DNA of 64,000 bases from Wansuia hejianensis. GTDB lineage: Bacteria > Bacillota > Clostridia > Lachnospirales > Lachnospiraceae. The notes below the pieces were generated by a model. The model did no database searches. It worked only from the letters and a program-made list of their open reading frames with translations, and was not told the DNA's origin. Positions within the stretch are counted from its first letter, which is position 1. Each line of letters opens with the position of its first letter. The DNA is taken from NCBI RefSeq assembly GCF_014337215.1, contig NZ_CP060635.1:1439501-1503500 (forward strand). The letters are read 5' to 3'. Positions 17,213 to 25,517 of the stretch are shown one piece after another. Made by a program: the position numbers and the translations under genes.

Positions 17213-18172
17213 TTATCGTTCCTTTACCGGCTGTTTTTTTCTGCCACTGATCTCATGGCTAACAATCAGTGCCGTAATCAAAATAATCACGCCGGTTATA
17301 ATCGGCTGTCCATTCACATCAAAATTCAACAGATTCAACAGATTTTTAATCATACTGACTACCATCAGCCCGATAAAGGTTCCCAATATACTTCCCCTTC
17401 CCCCGTTCATGCTAACGCCGCCCACCACGCATACGGTAATAGCTGTCATCTCATAATCATAGCCTGTCCGCGGTTCTCCGATACCGATCCTCGCCGACAC
17501 CAGCAGACCCGACAAAGCCGCCAGAGCACCGCTGACAGCATACACGGAAAGCTTGATTCTGTCTGTCCGGACCCCAAAAAGTTTCGCTGTCTCTTCTCCG
17601 CCTCCTACCGCATAGACGTGTCTCCCGAACCGGGTTTTAGAGGCCACAATATACGCGATCACAAACGCGATCAACACATACCACACGCCGACCGGTACAT
17701 GGAAAACCGTTCCCTTGATGATCTGTTTAAAAGAGCGCGCTACCGAGCCGGTCAGAGGGCCGCCTCCTGTGAAAATAAAGGTAGACGCTCTCATAATCAT
17801 CATCATGGCCAGCGTCGCCATAAAGGGCTCCACCCGCAGCTTTGTAATAATCAGCCCGTTGGCTGCTCCGCAGAGGATTCCAATGCACAGAACAACCGGC
17901 AGAATCGCCGCAAGCGGCATATGCTCCAACGCCATTTTTGCCGCCACTACAGAGGCAAACGCCATGACAGATCCGACAGAAAGGTCAATGCCGCCTATCA
18001 ACAGTACAAATGTCATTCCTATGGCGATAAACGCAGATTCCACTGCATACTGCAGAATATTGGAAAAATTCGTAACCGTGAAAAAGCTGTCCGAAGCGGC
18101 CGCACCTCCGATCATCAGCAAAATCAGCATGATCACCGGAACTGCCTGTGATAACTCTACTCTCTTCTTCAT
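17213..18172 (-). CDS. Ribose-type ABC transporter permease (second)
   Basis: Integral membrane permease of 319 aa, BPD_transp_2 (RbsC-like) family. About eight to ten hydrophobic helices are visible. Hallmark segments are FVLLIGGIDLSVGSVMAF near residue 55 and GRHVYAVGGGEETAKLFGV, the cytoplasmic loop that contacts the ATPase. Its start is 9 bases after the ATPase gene, with GGGGGAAAA upstream. A paralogous permease is the first gene of the operon, so the channel is probably a heterodimer. Confidence 0.94.
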   Translation of the reverse strand: MKKRVELSQAVPVIMLILLMIGGAAASDSFFTVTNFSNILQYAVESAFIAIGMTFVLLIGGIDLSVGSVMAFASVVAAKMALEHMPLAAILPVVLCIGILCGAANGLIITKLRVEPFMATLAMMMIMRASTFIFTGGGPLTGSVARSFKQIIKGTVFHVPVGVWYVLIAFVIAYIVASKTRFGRHVYAVGGGEETAKLFGVRTDRIKLSVYAVSGALAALSGLLVSARIGIGEPRTGYDYEMTAITVCVVGGVSMNGGRGSILGTFIGLMVVSMIKNLLNLLNFDVNGQPIITGVIILITALIVSHEISGRKKQPVKER

Positions 18173-18181
18173 ATTTTCCCC

Positions 18182-19672
18182 CTACCTTACCAGCGCGTAC
18201 TGCATGATTTTTTCCTGTGTCGCTTCTTCCCGGCTCAGCTCCGCGGTCAGACATCCTGCGGAAAATACCAGGATCCGGTCACACATCCCCAGCAGTTCCA
18301 TCATTTCAGTGGAATACATCAGGACTGCTGTGCCCTGTTCCGCCATGCGGTTAATCTGATGATAGATCTCTGCCTTTGCTCCAACGTCCACTCCTCTTGT
18401 AGGTTCCTCCAGGATTAGCAGCCGGTACGGTTCCATCATCCATCTGCCCAGCAGCACCTTCTGTTGATTTCCTCCCGAAAGCTCTTCCGGTTTCACATAT
18501 AAATCTCTGGCCTTTAGCCTGAGTGCTTCAGAAATTTTCTGAGATTCCTTTCTTTCCCGCCTCGTATCCAGCAGGCCGCGCTTAAGGAAATGAGGCCTGA
18601 GAGAGCTAATCGTGTAATTGTAAATCAGATTCTGATTCAGAAACAACCCCTGCGTTTTCCGGTCTTCCGGAACATACGCCACATGCTGCCGGATACTTTC
18701 CCAGGAATTTTTCATTCTTAACTCTTCTCCTCCGCAGATAACCTTCCCTTCCGGAGTCCCACATAATCCGAAGAGAGCCTTGGTCAACAGAGTGGCACCT
18801 GACGATTCCAGCCCGGCCAGGCCTACTACTTCGCCCTCTTTTATTTCAAACGAAACATTTCTGAAATAGTCTTTTAATGACAATTGACAGACACTCAGAA
18901 CCGGCTTTCCGATTTTCGCGTTTCTCTGCGGATACATTTCTGTCAGCTCCCGGCCGATCATAAGCGAAATCAGACTCTTCTCATCATATCCACTGCGCTC
19001 CAGAGTATCTATTTTTCGGCCGTCCCGCAGAACCGTAACCCGATCTGCCAGAGTAAAAACCTCGTTCATCCGATGTGAAATATATAAGATTGTAGTTTTG
19101 TTCTGCTTCAGCCTGTCAATCATGCGAAACAGCACCTTAATTTCCTCTGCGTTGAGATTCGCCGTAGGCTCATCCATGATTACTACGGAGGCTTTACAGC
19201 TCACCGCCCGCACAAGCTCCACCATTTTTCGTCCGGAAACTGTCAGTTCTTTCATTTTCTTCGATATATCTATTGTCAGTCCGAGATCTTCCATCAGCTT
19301 TTGCGCCGCCCGATTTAATTTCTTTTTGTCTATCAGTTTTATATATCTGCCTGCCGGTTCCTGTCCCAGAAAAATGTTTTCTGCCACCGTCATCTCAGGA
19401 ATCTCCTGCACTTCCTGAAACATAGTGCTGATTCCCGCCTTCTGTGCATCCCTGGGGCCCGGAAATTTTACCGGCTGCCCTTCCAGCACGATCTGTCCGC
19501 CGTCCGGCTGATAGACGCCCGAAATAATTTTAATGATGGTTGATTTTCCTGCGCCATTTTCTCCAACTAAAGCATGAACCTCTCCCCGCTGAAATGCCAA
19601 ATTCATATTATCCAGGACGATATTGCCACCAAAAATTTTTCGTATGTTCCTCAATTCAAGAATTGTTTCCAT
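18182..19672 (-). CDS. Ribose-type ABC transporter ATP-binding protein (active)
   Basis: Tandem ATPase of 496 aa that powers the importer. Domain 1 has Walker A GENGAGKST near 38, signature LTVSGRKMVELVRA and Walker B VVIMDEPTANLN, with the switch His in YISHRMNEV. Domain 2 has the usual atypical P-loop GLESSGATLLTKALFG, signature LSGGNQQKV and LLILEEPTRGVD. These features contrast with the degenerate paralogue at 11757-13235, which lies later in the same operon. The gene is 10 bases downstream of the first permease gene. Confidence 0.95.
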   Translation of the reverse strand: METILELRNIRKIFGGNIVLDNMNLAFQRGEVHALVGENGAGKSTIIKIISGVYQPDGGQIVLEGQPVKFPGPRDAQKAGISTMFQEVQEIPEMTVAENIFLGQEPAGRYIKLIDKKKLNRAAQKLMEDLGLTIDISKKMKELTVSGRKMVELVRAVSCKASVVIMDEPTANLNAEEIKVLFRMIDRLKQNKTTILYISHRMNEVFTLADRVTVLRDGRKIDTLERSGYDEKSLISLMIGRELTEMYPQRNAKIGKPVLSVCQLSLKDYFRNVSFEIKEGEVVGLAGLESSGATLLTKALFGLCGTPEGKVICGGEELRMKNSWESIRQHVAYVPEDRKTQGLFLNQNLIYNYTISSLRPHFLKRGLLDTRRERKESQKISEALRLKARDLYVKPEELSGGNQQKVLLGRWMMEPYRLLILEEPTRGVDVGAKAEIYHQINRMAEQGTAVLMYSTEMMELLGMCDRILVFSAGCLTAELSREEATQEKIMQYALVR

Positions 19673-19682
19673 TTCCGCCTCC

Positions 19683-20693
19683 CTACTGCCTTTCTTTTTT
19701 AAATTTCAGCCTGCGAATCACTGAACGGCTGTCTTTGACAGAAGCCACCACTGCCGCCAAAATTATAAACCCCTGAATCAGCTGTTGCAGATAGGAACTG
19801 ACTCCAATCAGCGGGAACAGATTTGCCAAGACTCCATAGAGCAGGGCGCCCAGCATTGCTCCGGTAACAGTTCCCGTGCCCCCTGTTAATGCGGCTCCGC
19901 CCAACACTACTGCGGCAATCGCATTCATTTCCATGCCGGTAGCACCCTGGGAAGTGGTCGATGGCTGAAAAGCTCCGGTTCTCGCCACTGTCAGAAGGCC
20001 GGATATTCCCGCGCACAACGCGCACACCATATAGGCAGATATCTGAACCAGCCGGACATTAACGCCGGAATTATATGCTGCCGTACGGTTGGAACCGCTG
20101 ACCGAAAGCTTTCTTCCATAAACTGTCCTCTTCATCACAAAAAACGCCGCTCCAAACACCAGAATCATAATCACTACCGGAATCGGAAGAATCCATATGT
20201 AGCCGGCTCCTATCGACATAAATTCTTGTGGTACCTCTGTCCCCGGAATACTGGCTCCTCCAGTGGTAACAAGCACAATGCCCGCCAGTATCTCTTTCAT
20301 GACCAGCGTTACAATAAACGCCTGCAATCTGCCAAATGTGACCAGCAGGCCATTAATCAGCCCGCAGCCCATACTGAGAACCAGGACAGCGATTACCGTT
20401 ACAGCCACCGGACAATGCCGGTTCAGCAAAATAACCGATACCATACCTACTATCTGAATCGTAGAGCCGATTGAAAGATCGATTCCGCCGATCAGAATTA
20501 CAAAATACATGCCCACCGCTGCTATGGCCGTATAGGCAGTTTGCCGCAGCAGATTTAAAATATTATCTCCTGTCATAAAGTACTCAGACAGAAACGGAGA
20601 CACAATCAACAACACCACAATTAAAACTGCAATTGAGATTTCATTTCTATTTTCACGAAAAAATATTTTCCTTCTATTTTGCTTTTCCCACAT
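19683..20693 (-). CDS. Ribose-type ABC transporter permease (first)
   Basis: Integral membrane permease of 336 aa, same family as 17213-18172. It has a basic cytoplasmic N-terminus, then helices with FVILIGGIDLSIGSTIQI near 63 and VYGRKLSVSGSNRTAAYNSGV, the ATPase-contact loop. It is the first gene of the operon; a promoter candidate lies at 20745-20773. Pairing with the second permease is the simplest reading. Confidence 0.94.
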   Translation of the reverse strand: MWEKQNRRKIFFRENRNEISIAVLIVVLLIVSPFLSEYFMTGDNILNLLRQTAYTAIAAVGMYFVILIGGIDLSIGSTIQIVGMVSVILLNRHCPVAVTVIAVLVLSMGCGLINGLLVTFGRLQAFIVTLVMKEILAGIVLVTTGGASIPGTEVPQEFMSIGAGYIWILPIPVVIMILVFGAAFFVMKRTVYGRKLSVSGSNRTAAYNSGVNVRLVQISAYMVCALCAGISGLLTVARTGAFQPSTTSQGATGMEMNAIAAVVLGGAALTGGTGTVTGAMLGALLYGVLANLFPLIGVSSYLQQLIQGFIILAAVVASVKDSRSVIRRLKFKKERQ

Positions 20694-20744
20694 TCATCCT
20701 CCCTGCCCTTTCATTTCAATCTTCTGTTGTTTTTGTTATTATTT

Positions 20745-20773
20745 ATTATAAATTTAAGCCAGATATCAAACAA
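20745..20773 (-). promoter_or_regulatory. Candidate promoter of the ribose-type operon
   Basis: On the minus strand, TTGTTT (20768-20773), 17 bases, TATAAT (20745-20750). The -10 box is perfect and the -35 box is weak, as expected for an activator-dependent promoter. It lies about 50 bp upstream of ATG 20693. Confidence 0.5.
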
Positions 20774-20824
20774 CGGGCGGAAGTTCATGTTTGGGGGAGT
20801 TTTTACAGATCTTGTCCAGGCAAT

Positions 20825-20840
20825 CATACTCTGGAGTATG
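20825..20840. promoter_or_regulatory. Dyad CATACTC-TG-GAGTATG, candidate operator
   Basis: A perfect 7-2-7 inverted repeat lies about 50 bp upstream of the -35 box of the ribose-type operon. This is a sensible activator position, for instance for the AraC-type regulator encoded in the operon. Function is inferred from position only. Confidence 0.4.
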
Positions 20841-20872
20841 CTGCAGATGCACCCTTCGTTTACCTGGCAGTA

Positions 20873-20934
20873 CAAACGAAAAGAGCCTTTTCAGCTATCC
20901 TGTCAGCAGCATGAAAAAAGCTCTTTTTCGTTTG
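20873..20934. repeat. Long imperfect hairpin upstream of the ribose-type operon
   Basis: CAAACGAAAAGAGC (20873-20886) pairs with GCTCTTTTTCGTTTG (20920-20934) with one bulged base, and inner CCTTTTCA/TGAAAA segments extend the stem. It sits in a 539-bp stretch without a gene (20694-21232). No flanking gene ends here on the plus strand, and the minus-strand Fic gene stops 300 bp away. It could be a terminator for Fic transcripts or a regulatory structure. I see nothing else in the stretch apart from the promoter and dyad above. Confidence 0.5.
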
Positions 20935-21232
20935 ATTTGATTTCCTGTATAAATCCTGTACGCCTTCAGCCCCAGCCGCACGGCCCGGCAGAAAAGCCGC
21001 CAGAATGAAAATTAATATGAAGTAACGGCAAATATCTGAAGAAATAAAAACCTAAGGTATACCGGAAACAGGAAGAAATCTGCAAAGAATGATTATGTCC
21101 TTTTTTTCTCATACAGAAAGAGGGGATCGCTCAATCATCTATTTTGATAATTTTGCGACACCCTCTTGCACTTGCTTAAGAACATATTTTTATTATATCT
21201 TAAATTCACTTTTATTGATATCTCCGCAAACT

Positions 21233-22018
21233 TCAATTTCGTTTTTTGACAGTTTGCGATGGCTTTTCCTTAAATATTTTATATTTTTTTTCAATCACCT
21301 GTAGGATGTTATACGACTCCAATATACCATTTGCTATCACAGATTCCATCAATACCATGCTGCCATTCTTATCATATTGCCTGAATGCCTGTCTATATTT
21401 TGAATTATTTAGAATCACTGCCGGAAGCAAGCCATGATTCAATAGCTGCTGATCCATGATCATTCTTCCTGTTCTTCCATTCCCATCAGCAAATGGATGT
21501 ATCCTCTCAAACTGCACATGTTTTTTAGCTATATGAGAGACAATTTTTTTTATATCTTTTTCATCCTGATTGATATCACGTTCATAGCTTTCCATTAACT
21601 CAGAGATTTTTTCAGGTTGAGGGGGATAATATATTGCTTCAGCTACACTTCCAATATATACCTGTCCTGTTCTATATTCTCCGTTCATATTCGTAATCAT
21701 TGCATTCATTGTTCGTATCCAGGATTGGGTAATTGGAGTTTTACCTTGATAATCCAATTTCACAACCGCCTGATATAACGAGATTGCCTCCCGATATTCA
21801 CTGTATGTATGTCCCGAACATACACTATCGTACTCTATTACATTAATTGTTTCATCTAACGACAAGGTGTTGCCTTCCAGAGAATTTGAATTCCAGCTCA
21901 GCCTGTAGGACATATCTTTCATAAACGGTTCCCAAACCATATTATTTTCTTGCAAGGCAAGCGTTTGGTCTTTTAACTTTATAATTTGCTTAATTTTGTC
22001 AGTAATATCAATTTCCAT
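21233..22018 (-). CDS. Fic/DOC family protein with N-terminal inhibitory motif
   Basis: Probable AMP-transferase or related nucleotide/phosphocholine transferase, 261 aa. The Fic active-site motif is complete: HPFADGNGRTGR at 174-185, with catalytic His174 and the anion-hole Asn/Gly and Arg residues. The inhibitory motif [S/T]xxxE[G/N] occurs as SNSLEG at 44-49, before the Fic core, so this is a class II Fic whose own helix should block productive ATP binding. ATG 22018 has GGGAGG upstream. The gene is clearly more AT-rich than its neighbours, with A/T-rich flanks on both sides, suggesting transfer. No antitoxin gene is adjacent. The protein target is unknown. Confidence 0.93.
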   Translation of the reverse strand: MEIDITDKIKQIIKLKDQTLALQENNMVWEPFMKDMSYRLSWNSNSLEGNTLSLDETINVIEYDSVCSGHTYSEYREAISLYQAVVKLDYQGKTPITQSWIRTMNAMITNMNGEYRTGQVYIGSVAEAIYYPPQPEKISELMESYERDINQDEKDIKKIVSHIAKKHVQFERIHPFADGNGRTGRMIMDQQLLNHGLLPAVILNNSKYRQAFRQYDKNGSMVLMESVIANGILESYNILQVIEKKYKIFKEKPSQTVKKRN

Positions 22019-22429
22019 GATACCTCCCGAATCCCCGAACCGCTTTTATGCCTATTCCTTTATACTTTGTTTTATCTCTTTCATCCATACTGCTTATCGG
22101 GATATTTCACACAACGAATAATGTCTTTTTCATTTTGTCATTTTATTCCTGAATTTCTTTCGGAATAAGTTCTAGATTTCCCAGTGCATACCGTAATGTC
22201 ATACACATCAACTCATTTCCTGAATGCCTGCTCTTAGCAGACAATTTTTCATATTAATTTTTCTTTACAAAATAGACATTCAAAATTTGGTTTTGTAGTA
22301 TTATTATGGCACACGATTTTCTTACTGTAAATCACCTATTTTATTTAATTTAGCGAAGCTAAATATTAAAAAGCAGGCAAACGAACTTTTTAGTAACCTC
22401 GGTCTTGATAGGCCAGGCGCAGTGGACAA
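22019..22429. other. AT-rich gap without a recognisable gene
   Basis: A 411-bp A/T-rich stretch between the stop of a MATE gene and the start of fic. Two small dyads are visible: TTATTCC/GGAATAA (22143-22168) and ATTTAGC-GAA-GCTAAAT (22348-22364). Neither is followed by a T-run. No coding sequence is supported. Confidence 0.6.
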
Positions 22430-23773
22430 TCAGTTTCCGGCCATTTTCTTCTCCGTCTGCCTCCGGTAAATCAAAAATGCCGCGGCCGCTGTCAGCATCT
22501 CAGTGACCCAAAACGCATGCCACACGCCTGAGGCTCCGGCCAGGCGGCTCAGAAGGAACGCCGCCGGAATAATTATCAATACATACCGCAGCAGTGAAAT
22601 TACCAGGGACGGAAGCCCCTTGCCCAGACCTTCCAGCGCGCCTGAGGTAGTAACCGATACCGACGATACAATGAATCCTATGCTGATGATCCGCAGTGCC
22701 TCTGCGCCTGCGCGGACAGTGTCCGCATTTTCTGAAAACAGGCCCATCAGCCTGTCCGGGATGAGCAGGCTGAGAACCGTCCCCAGAACCATTATGACCG
22801 CTGTCATCGCCAGGGCAATCCTGTAGATTTTCTTCACCCGCTTATGCTCCCCCGCCCCATAATTATAGCCGATGAGCGGCCGCATTCCCTGGACGATACC
22901 ATTGGCCGTAAGATATAAGAACGTCTGCAGCTTATAGTATACCCCCAGCACCATCACATAGACCTGGGAAAAGCCAGCCAGAATACCGTTCAAGGCAGAA
23001 ATCAGCAGTGACGGCAGCGCCATGTTCAGTGCCGCCGGAATTCCTACTGAGTAGAGCTTCCCAGCCAGTTCCCTGGCCCCTGACAGATGTTTCCAGCCCA
23101 CATGCACGGGAAGCGGCTTCACGAAATAGATCACAAGATAAATTGCGAGCGTCAGGCACTGGCCGATACCGGTAGCCAGTGCCGCCCCTTCAATCCCCAG
23201 GCGGGGCGCCGGGCCCAGCCCAAAGATCAGAACCGGATCCAGAATGATATTGGCAATGCAGCCGCACAACATGCTAAACATGGATACTGCCATCTTCCCG
23301 ACGGACTGAAAAATCTTCTCGAATGAAATCTCCAGAGCGATAACCGTGGAAAAACTAAACACCACATTAGAATACCGCAGCCCCAGACCCGCTACCTCCG
23401 CATCAGCTGTGAACATGTCCAGAAAAGCCGGCATAACCGCGATGCAGCCCACCGTCAGTATGACTCCATGCAATGTATTAAACGCCAGCCCCCAGGAAGC
23501 GGCACGATCCGCCATCCTGCTGTCCTGCGCCCCCATGTGAAAGGCGATCACCGCACTGATTCCGATTCCAAACCCAATCGTGACGGCGTTCACCAGATTC
23601 TGAACCGGAAAAACCAGCGACAGCGCTGTCATGGCGTCTTCACTGATTTTAGCCACAAAATAGCTGTCAACAATATTATACAGTGAATTCACCAGCATAG
23701 AAATCACCATAGGCAAAGACAGAGACAGCATCAGCCCCAGTACCGGCTTCTCTTTCATATAAGTCTGATTCAT
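22430..23773 (-). CDS. MATE family multidrug efflux transporter
   Basis: Membrane antiporter of 447 aa with twelve expected helices in two homologous halves. The opening MLSLSLPMVISMLVNSLYNIVDSYFVAKISEDA is typical of the MepA-like branch. The second-half counterpart is AALNMALPSLLISALNGILAG. The start ATG 23773 is preceded by AGGAG at a rather long distance (13 bases). The transcript from the promoter at 23977-24005 must pass an intrinsic terminator at 23881-23923 before reaching the gene, so attenuation control is likely. A third MATE gene is divergently transcribed from the same region. Confidence 0.95.
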   Translation of the reverse strand: MNQTYMKEKPVLGLMLSLSLPMVISMLVNSLYNIVDSYFVAKISEDAMTALSLVFPVQNLVNAVTIGFGIGISAVIAFHMGAQDSRMADRAASWGLAFNTLHGVILTVGCIAVMPAFLDMFTADAEVAGLGLRYSNVVFSFSTVIALEISFEKIFQSVGKMAVSMFSMLCGCIANIILDPVLIFGLGPAPRLGIEGAALATGIGQCLTLAIYLVIYFVKPLPVHVGWKHLSGARELAGKLYSVGIPAALNMALPSLLISALNGILAGFSQVYVMVLGVYYKLQTFLYLTANGIVQGMRPLIGYNYGAGEHKRVKKIYRIALAMTAVIMVLGTVLSLLIPDRLMGLFSENADTVRAGAEALRIISIGFIVSSVSVTTSGALEGLGKGLPSLVISLLRYVLIIIPAAFLLSRLAGASGVWHAFWVTEMLTAAAAFLIYRRQTEKKMAGN

Positions 23774-23809
23774 TGTTTCTTTCTCACTCCTGTTCTTTCC
23801 TGATATTTT

Positions 23810-23959
23810 CTACCCTTCACCACGCCCTAAGCCCGGAGAGCTTTTCATCCTTCGGCCAAACCACCTGAGCCTTTTCACACAAAAAACCACACAAGGACCG
23901 GACGCCGTCCGGCCATTGTGTGGCGAAAAGTAGAAAGCTCTAAAAAAATCCACATCCAT
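23810..23959 (-). CDS. Possible leader peptide upstream of the MATE gene
   Basis: A 49-codon frame starts at ATG 23959, about 10 nt after the predicted transcription start, and ends at TAG 23810. It reads MDVDFFRAFYFSPHNGRT and runs straight through the terminator hairpin and its U-tract. There is no Shine-Dalgarno, so if translated it would be nearly leaderless. A translating or stalled ribosome here would change folding of the terminator. I have no evidence for expression. Confidence 0.3.
   Translation of the reverse strand: MDVDFFRAFYFSPHNGRTASGPCVVFCVKRLRWFGRRMKSSPGLGRGEG
23881..23923 (-). terminator. Leader terminator (attenuator) of the MATE gene at 22430-23773
   Basis: CCACACAA (23887-23894) pairs with TTGTGTGG (23916-23923) and CCGGAC (23898-23903) with GTCCGG (23907-23912), followed on the minus strand by TTTTTT. 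It lies between the promoter and the gene. Flanking segments could form alternatives: AAAGCTCT (23934-23941) is complementary to AGAGCTTT (23837-23844), and GAAAAG (23925-23930) to CTTTTC (23871-23876). Confidence 0.8.
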
Positions 23960-23976
23960 AAAGGTTTTGTAATATA

Positions 23977-24005
23977 AATATACTACCTCTGAACCAAGTT
24001 GTCAA
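23977..24005 (-). promoter_or_regulatory. Promoter of the attenuated MATE gene
   Basis: On the minus strand, TTGACA (24000-24005), a 17-bp spacer and TATATT (23977-23982). Transcription should begin near 23970, giving a leader of about 200 nt before ATG 23773. Confidence 0.8.
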
Positions 24006-24042
24006 TTGCAGCGTTGACATTACCTTTTCTTCACCTTCCGGT

Positions 24043-24071
24043 TTGACAAATGACCCGCCGCCCCTTATACT
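24043..24071 (+). promoter_or_regulatory. Promoter of the divergent MATE gene
   Basis: TTGACA (24043-24048), 17 bases, TATACT (24066-24071) on the plus strand. It is back to back with the minus-strand promoter at 23977-24005. The leader is only about 40 nt and contains no hairpin. Confidence 0.8.
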
Positions 24072-24119
24072 AATACTGCGCCTGCCCGCGCAAATCAGAC
24101 GATAAGGAGTTACATCAAC

Positions 24120-25454
24120 ATGCAACAGGACCTCACTCAGGGCAGTGTCACAAAATCTATGCTGCTGTTTGCCTGTCCCATGATTCTGGGCAATTTGCTG
24201 CAGCAATTTTATAATGTGGCTGACACATTGATTGTCGGCCGTTTTCTTGGCTCCGACGCCCTGGCGGCGGTGGGCTCTTCTTTCTCGCTCATGACCTTCC
24301 TCACTTCCATTCTGCTTGGCCTCTGCATGGGGAGCGGCATTGTGTTTTCCATGCTGTTCGGCGCGCGGAAAGCGGACAGCCTGAAAAACTGCATTTTCAT
24401 ATCCTTTGTGATCACCGGCCTACTGGCTGTCTTTATTGAGCTCCTGGTGCTAGCCCTCACCGATCCTCTGCTGGCGCTGCTGCAGATTCCGGAAGCTATA
24501 CTGGCCGATACGCGCAGCTATCTTCAGATTATCTTCTGCGGGATTCTGTTCACCTTCCTGTACAATTTTTTCGCGTCTCTGGCCCGCTCTATCGGTAATT
24601 CCGTCATTCCACTGATATTCCTGGCAGTTTCCACCGCTTTAAATATCCTGCTGGACCTGCTGTTCATCCTGTCCTTTGATATGGGCGTCTCCGGAGCCGC
24701 CTGGGCGACCATACTGGCTCAGGCCGTCTCAGCTGTGGGGATGATCGCGTACTGCTATCGCAAAATACCTTTTTTAAAACTAAAAAAACAGCATCTCCAG
24801 TTTTCTAAAGCTGCTGTCTCACAGATTCTGCAATATTCTCTCCTCACCTGCCTTCAGCAGTCCATCATGAACTTCGGAATTCTCATGGTGCAGGGCCTGG
24901 TAAACAGCTTCGGCGTCGCGGTTATGGCCGCGTTCGCCGCAGCAGTCAAAATCGATTCCTTCGCCTACATGCCCGTGCAGGATTTTGGCAATGCCTTTTC
25001 CACCTTCATCGCCCAGAATTACGGCGCCGCACAGAAGGACCGCATCCGCCGGGGCATCCGCACGGCAGTTCTCACAGCCGTCTTGTTTTGTATCGCCATT
25101 TCGCTGATCGTCTGCCGCTATGCAGGACAACTGATGACGATTTTTATCCGGCCTGAGGAGACAGAAATTATCTCTATCGGCGTACAATATCTGCGGATTG
25201 AGGGAATCTGCTACTGCGGCATCGGCTGCCTCTTCCTCCTCTACGGCCTGTACCGGGGTCTTGGGAAACCCGGGATCTCTGTCCTTCTGACATTCATCTC
25301 CCTGGGCACCAGAGTCACCCTGGCCTATCTGCTGGCTCCCCGCCCCTCAATCGGCCTGGCAGGGATCTGGTGGGCGATTCCCATCGGCTGGATCCTGGCC
25401 GACATAACCGGGATTGTCTGTTACCTTTTCTTAAAGCGGCGGCAAAGGCTTTAA
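24120..25454 (+). CDS. MATE family efflux transporter (divergent)
   Basis: Membrane antiporter of 444 aa; helices and the motif GNLLQQFYNVADTLIVGRFLG near residue 25 place it in the MATE family, in a branch different from its two neighbours. The second half begins QYSLLTCLQQSIMNFGILMVQGLVNSFG. AAGGAG lies 10 bases before ATG 24120. It is one of few plus-strand genes here and ends convergently with the cytidylate kinase-like gene, 63 bases apart. The substrate is unknown. Confidence 0.95.
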   Translation: MQQDLTQGSVTKSMLLFACPMILGNLLQQFYNVADTLIVGRFLGSDALAAVGSSFSLMTFLTSILLGLCMGSGIVFSMLFGARKADSLKNCIFISFVITGLLAVFIELLVLALTDPLLALLQIPEAILADTRSYLQIIFCGILFTFLYNFFASLARSIGNSVIPLIFLAVSTALNILLDLLFILSFDMGVSGAAWATILAQAVSAVGMIAYCYRKIPFLKLKKQHLQFSKAAVSQILQYSLLTCLQQSIMNFGILMVQGLVNSFGVAVMAAFAAAVKIDSFAYMPVQDFGNAFSTFIAQNYGAAQKDRIRRGIRTAVLTAVLFCIAISLIVCRYAGQLMTIFIRPEETEIISIGVQYLRIEGICYCGIGCLFLLYGLYRGLGKPGISVLLTFISLGTRVTLAYLLAPRPSIGLAGIWWAIPIGWILADITGIVCYLFLKRRQRL

Positions 25455-25517
25455 CCGGCGCAGGCTATCCTCAAAGCCTCTGGAGAGCCTGCCCAGACCG
25501 CTGCTGGTTCTGGCTCT

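Noticed and set aside
20679..21008. Plus-strand open frame of 109 codons upstream of the ribose-type operon
   Set aside because: It covers the promoter, dyad and hairpin, has no ribosome binding site and no protein-like features.
22348..22364. ATTTAGC-GAA-GCTAAAT hairpin as a terminator of the MATE gene
   Set aside because: Weak A/T-rich stem, and an A-rich rather than T-rich sequence follows on the minus strand.
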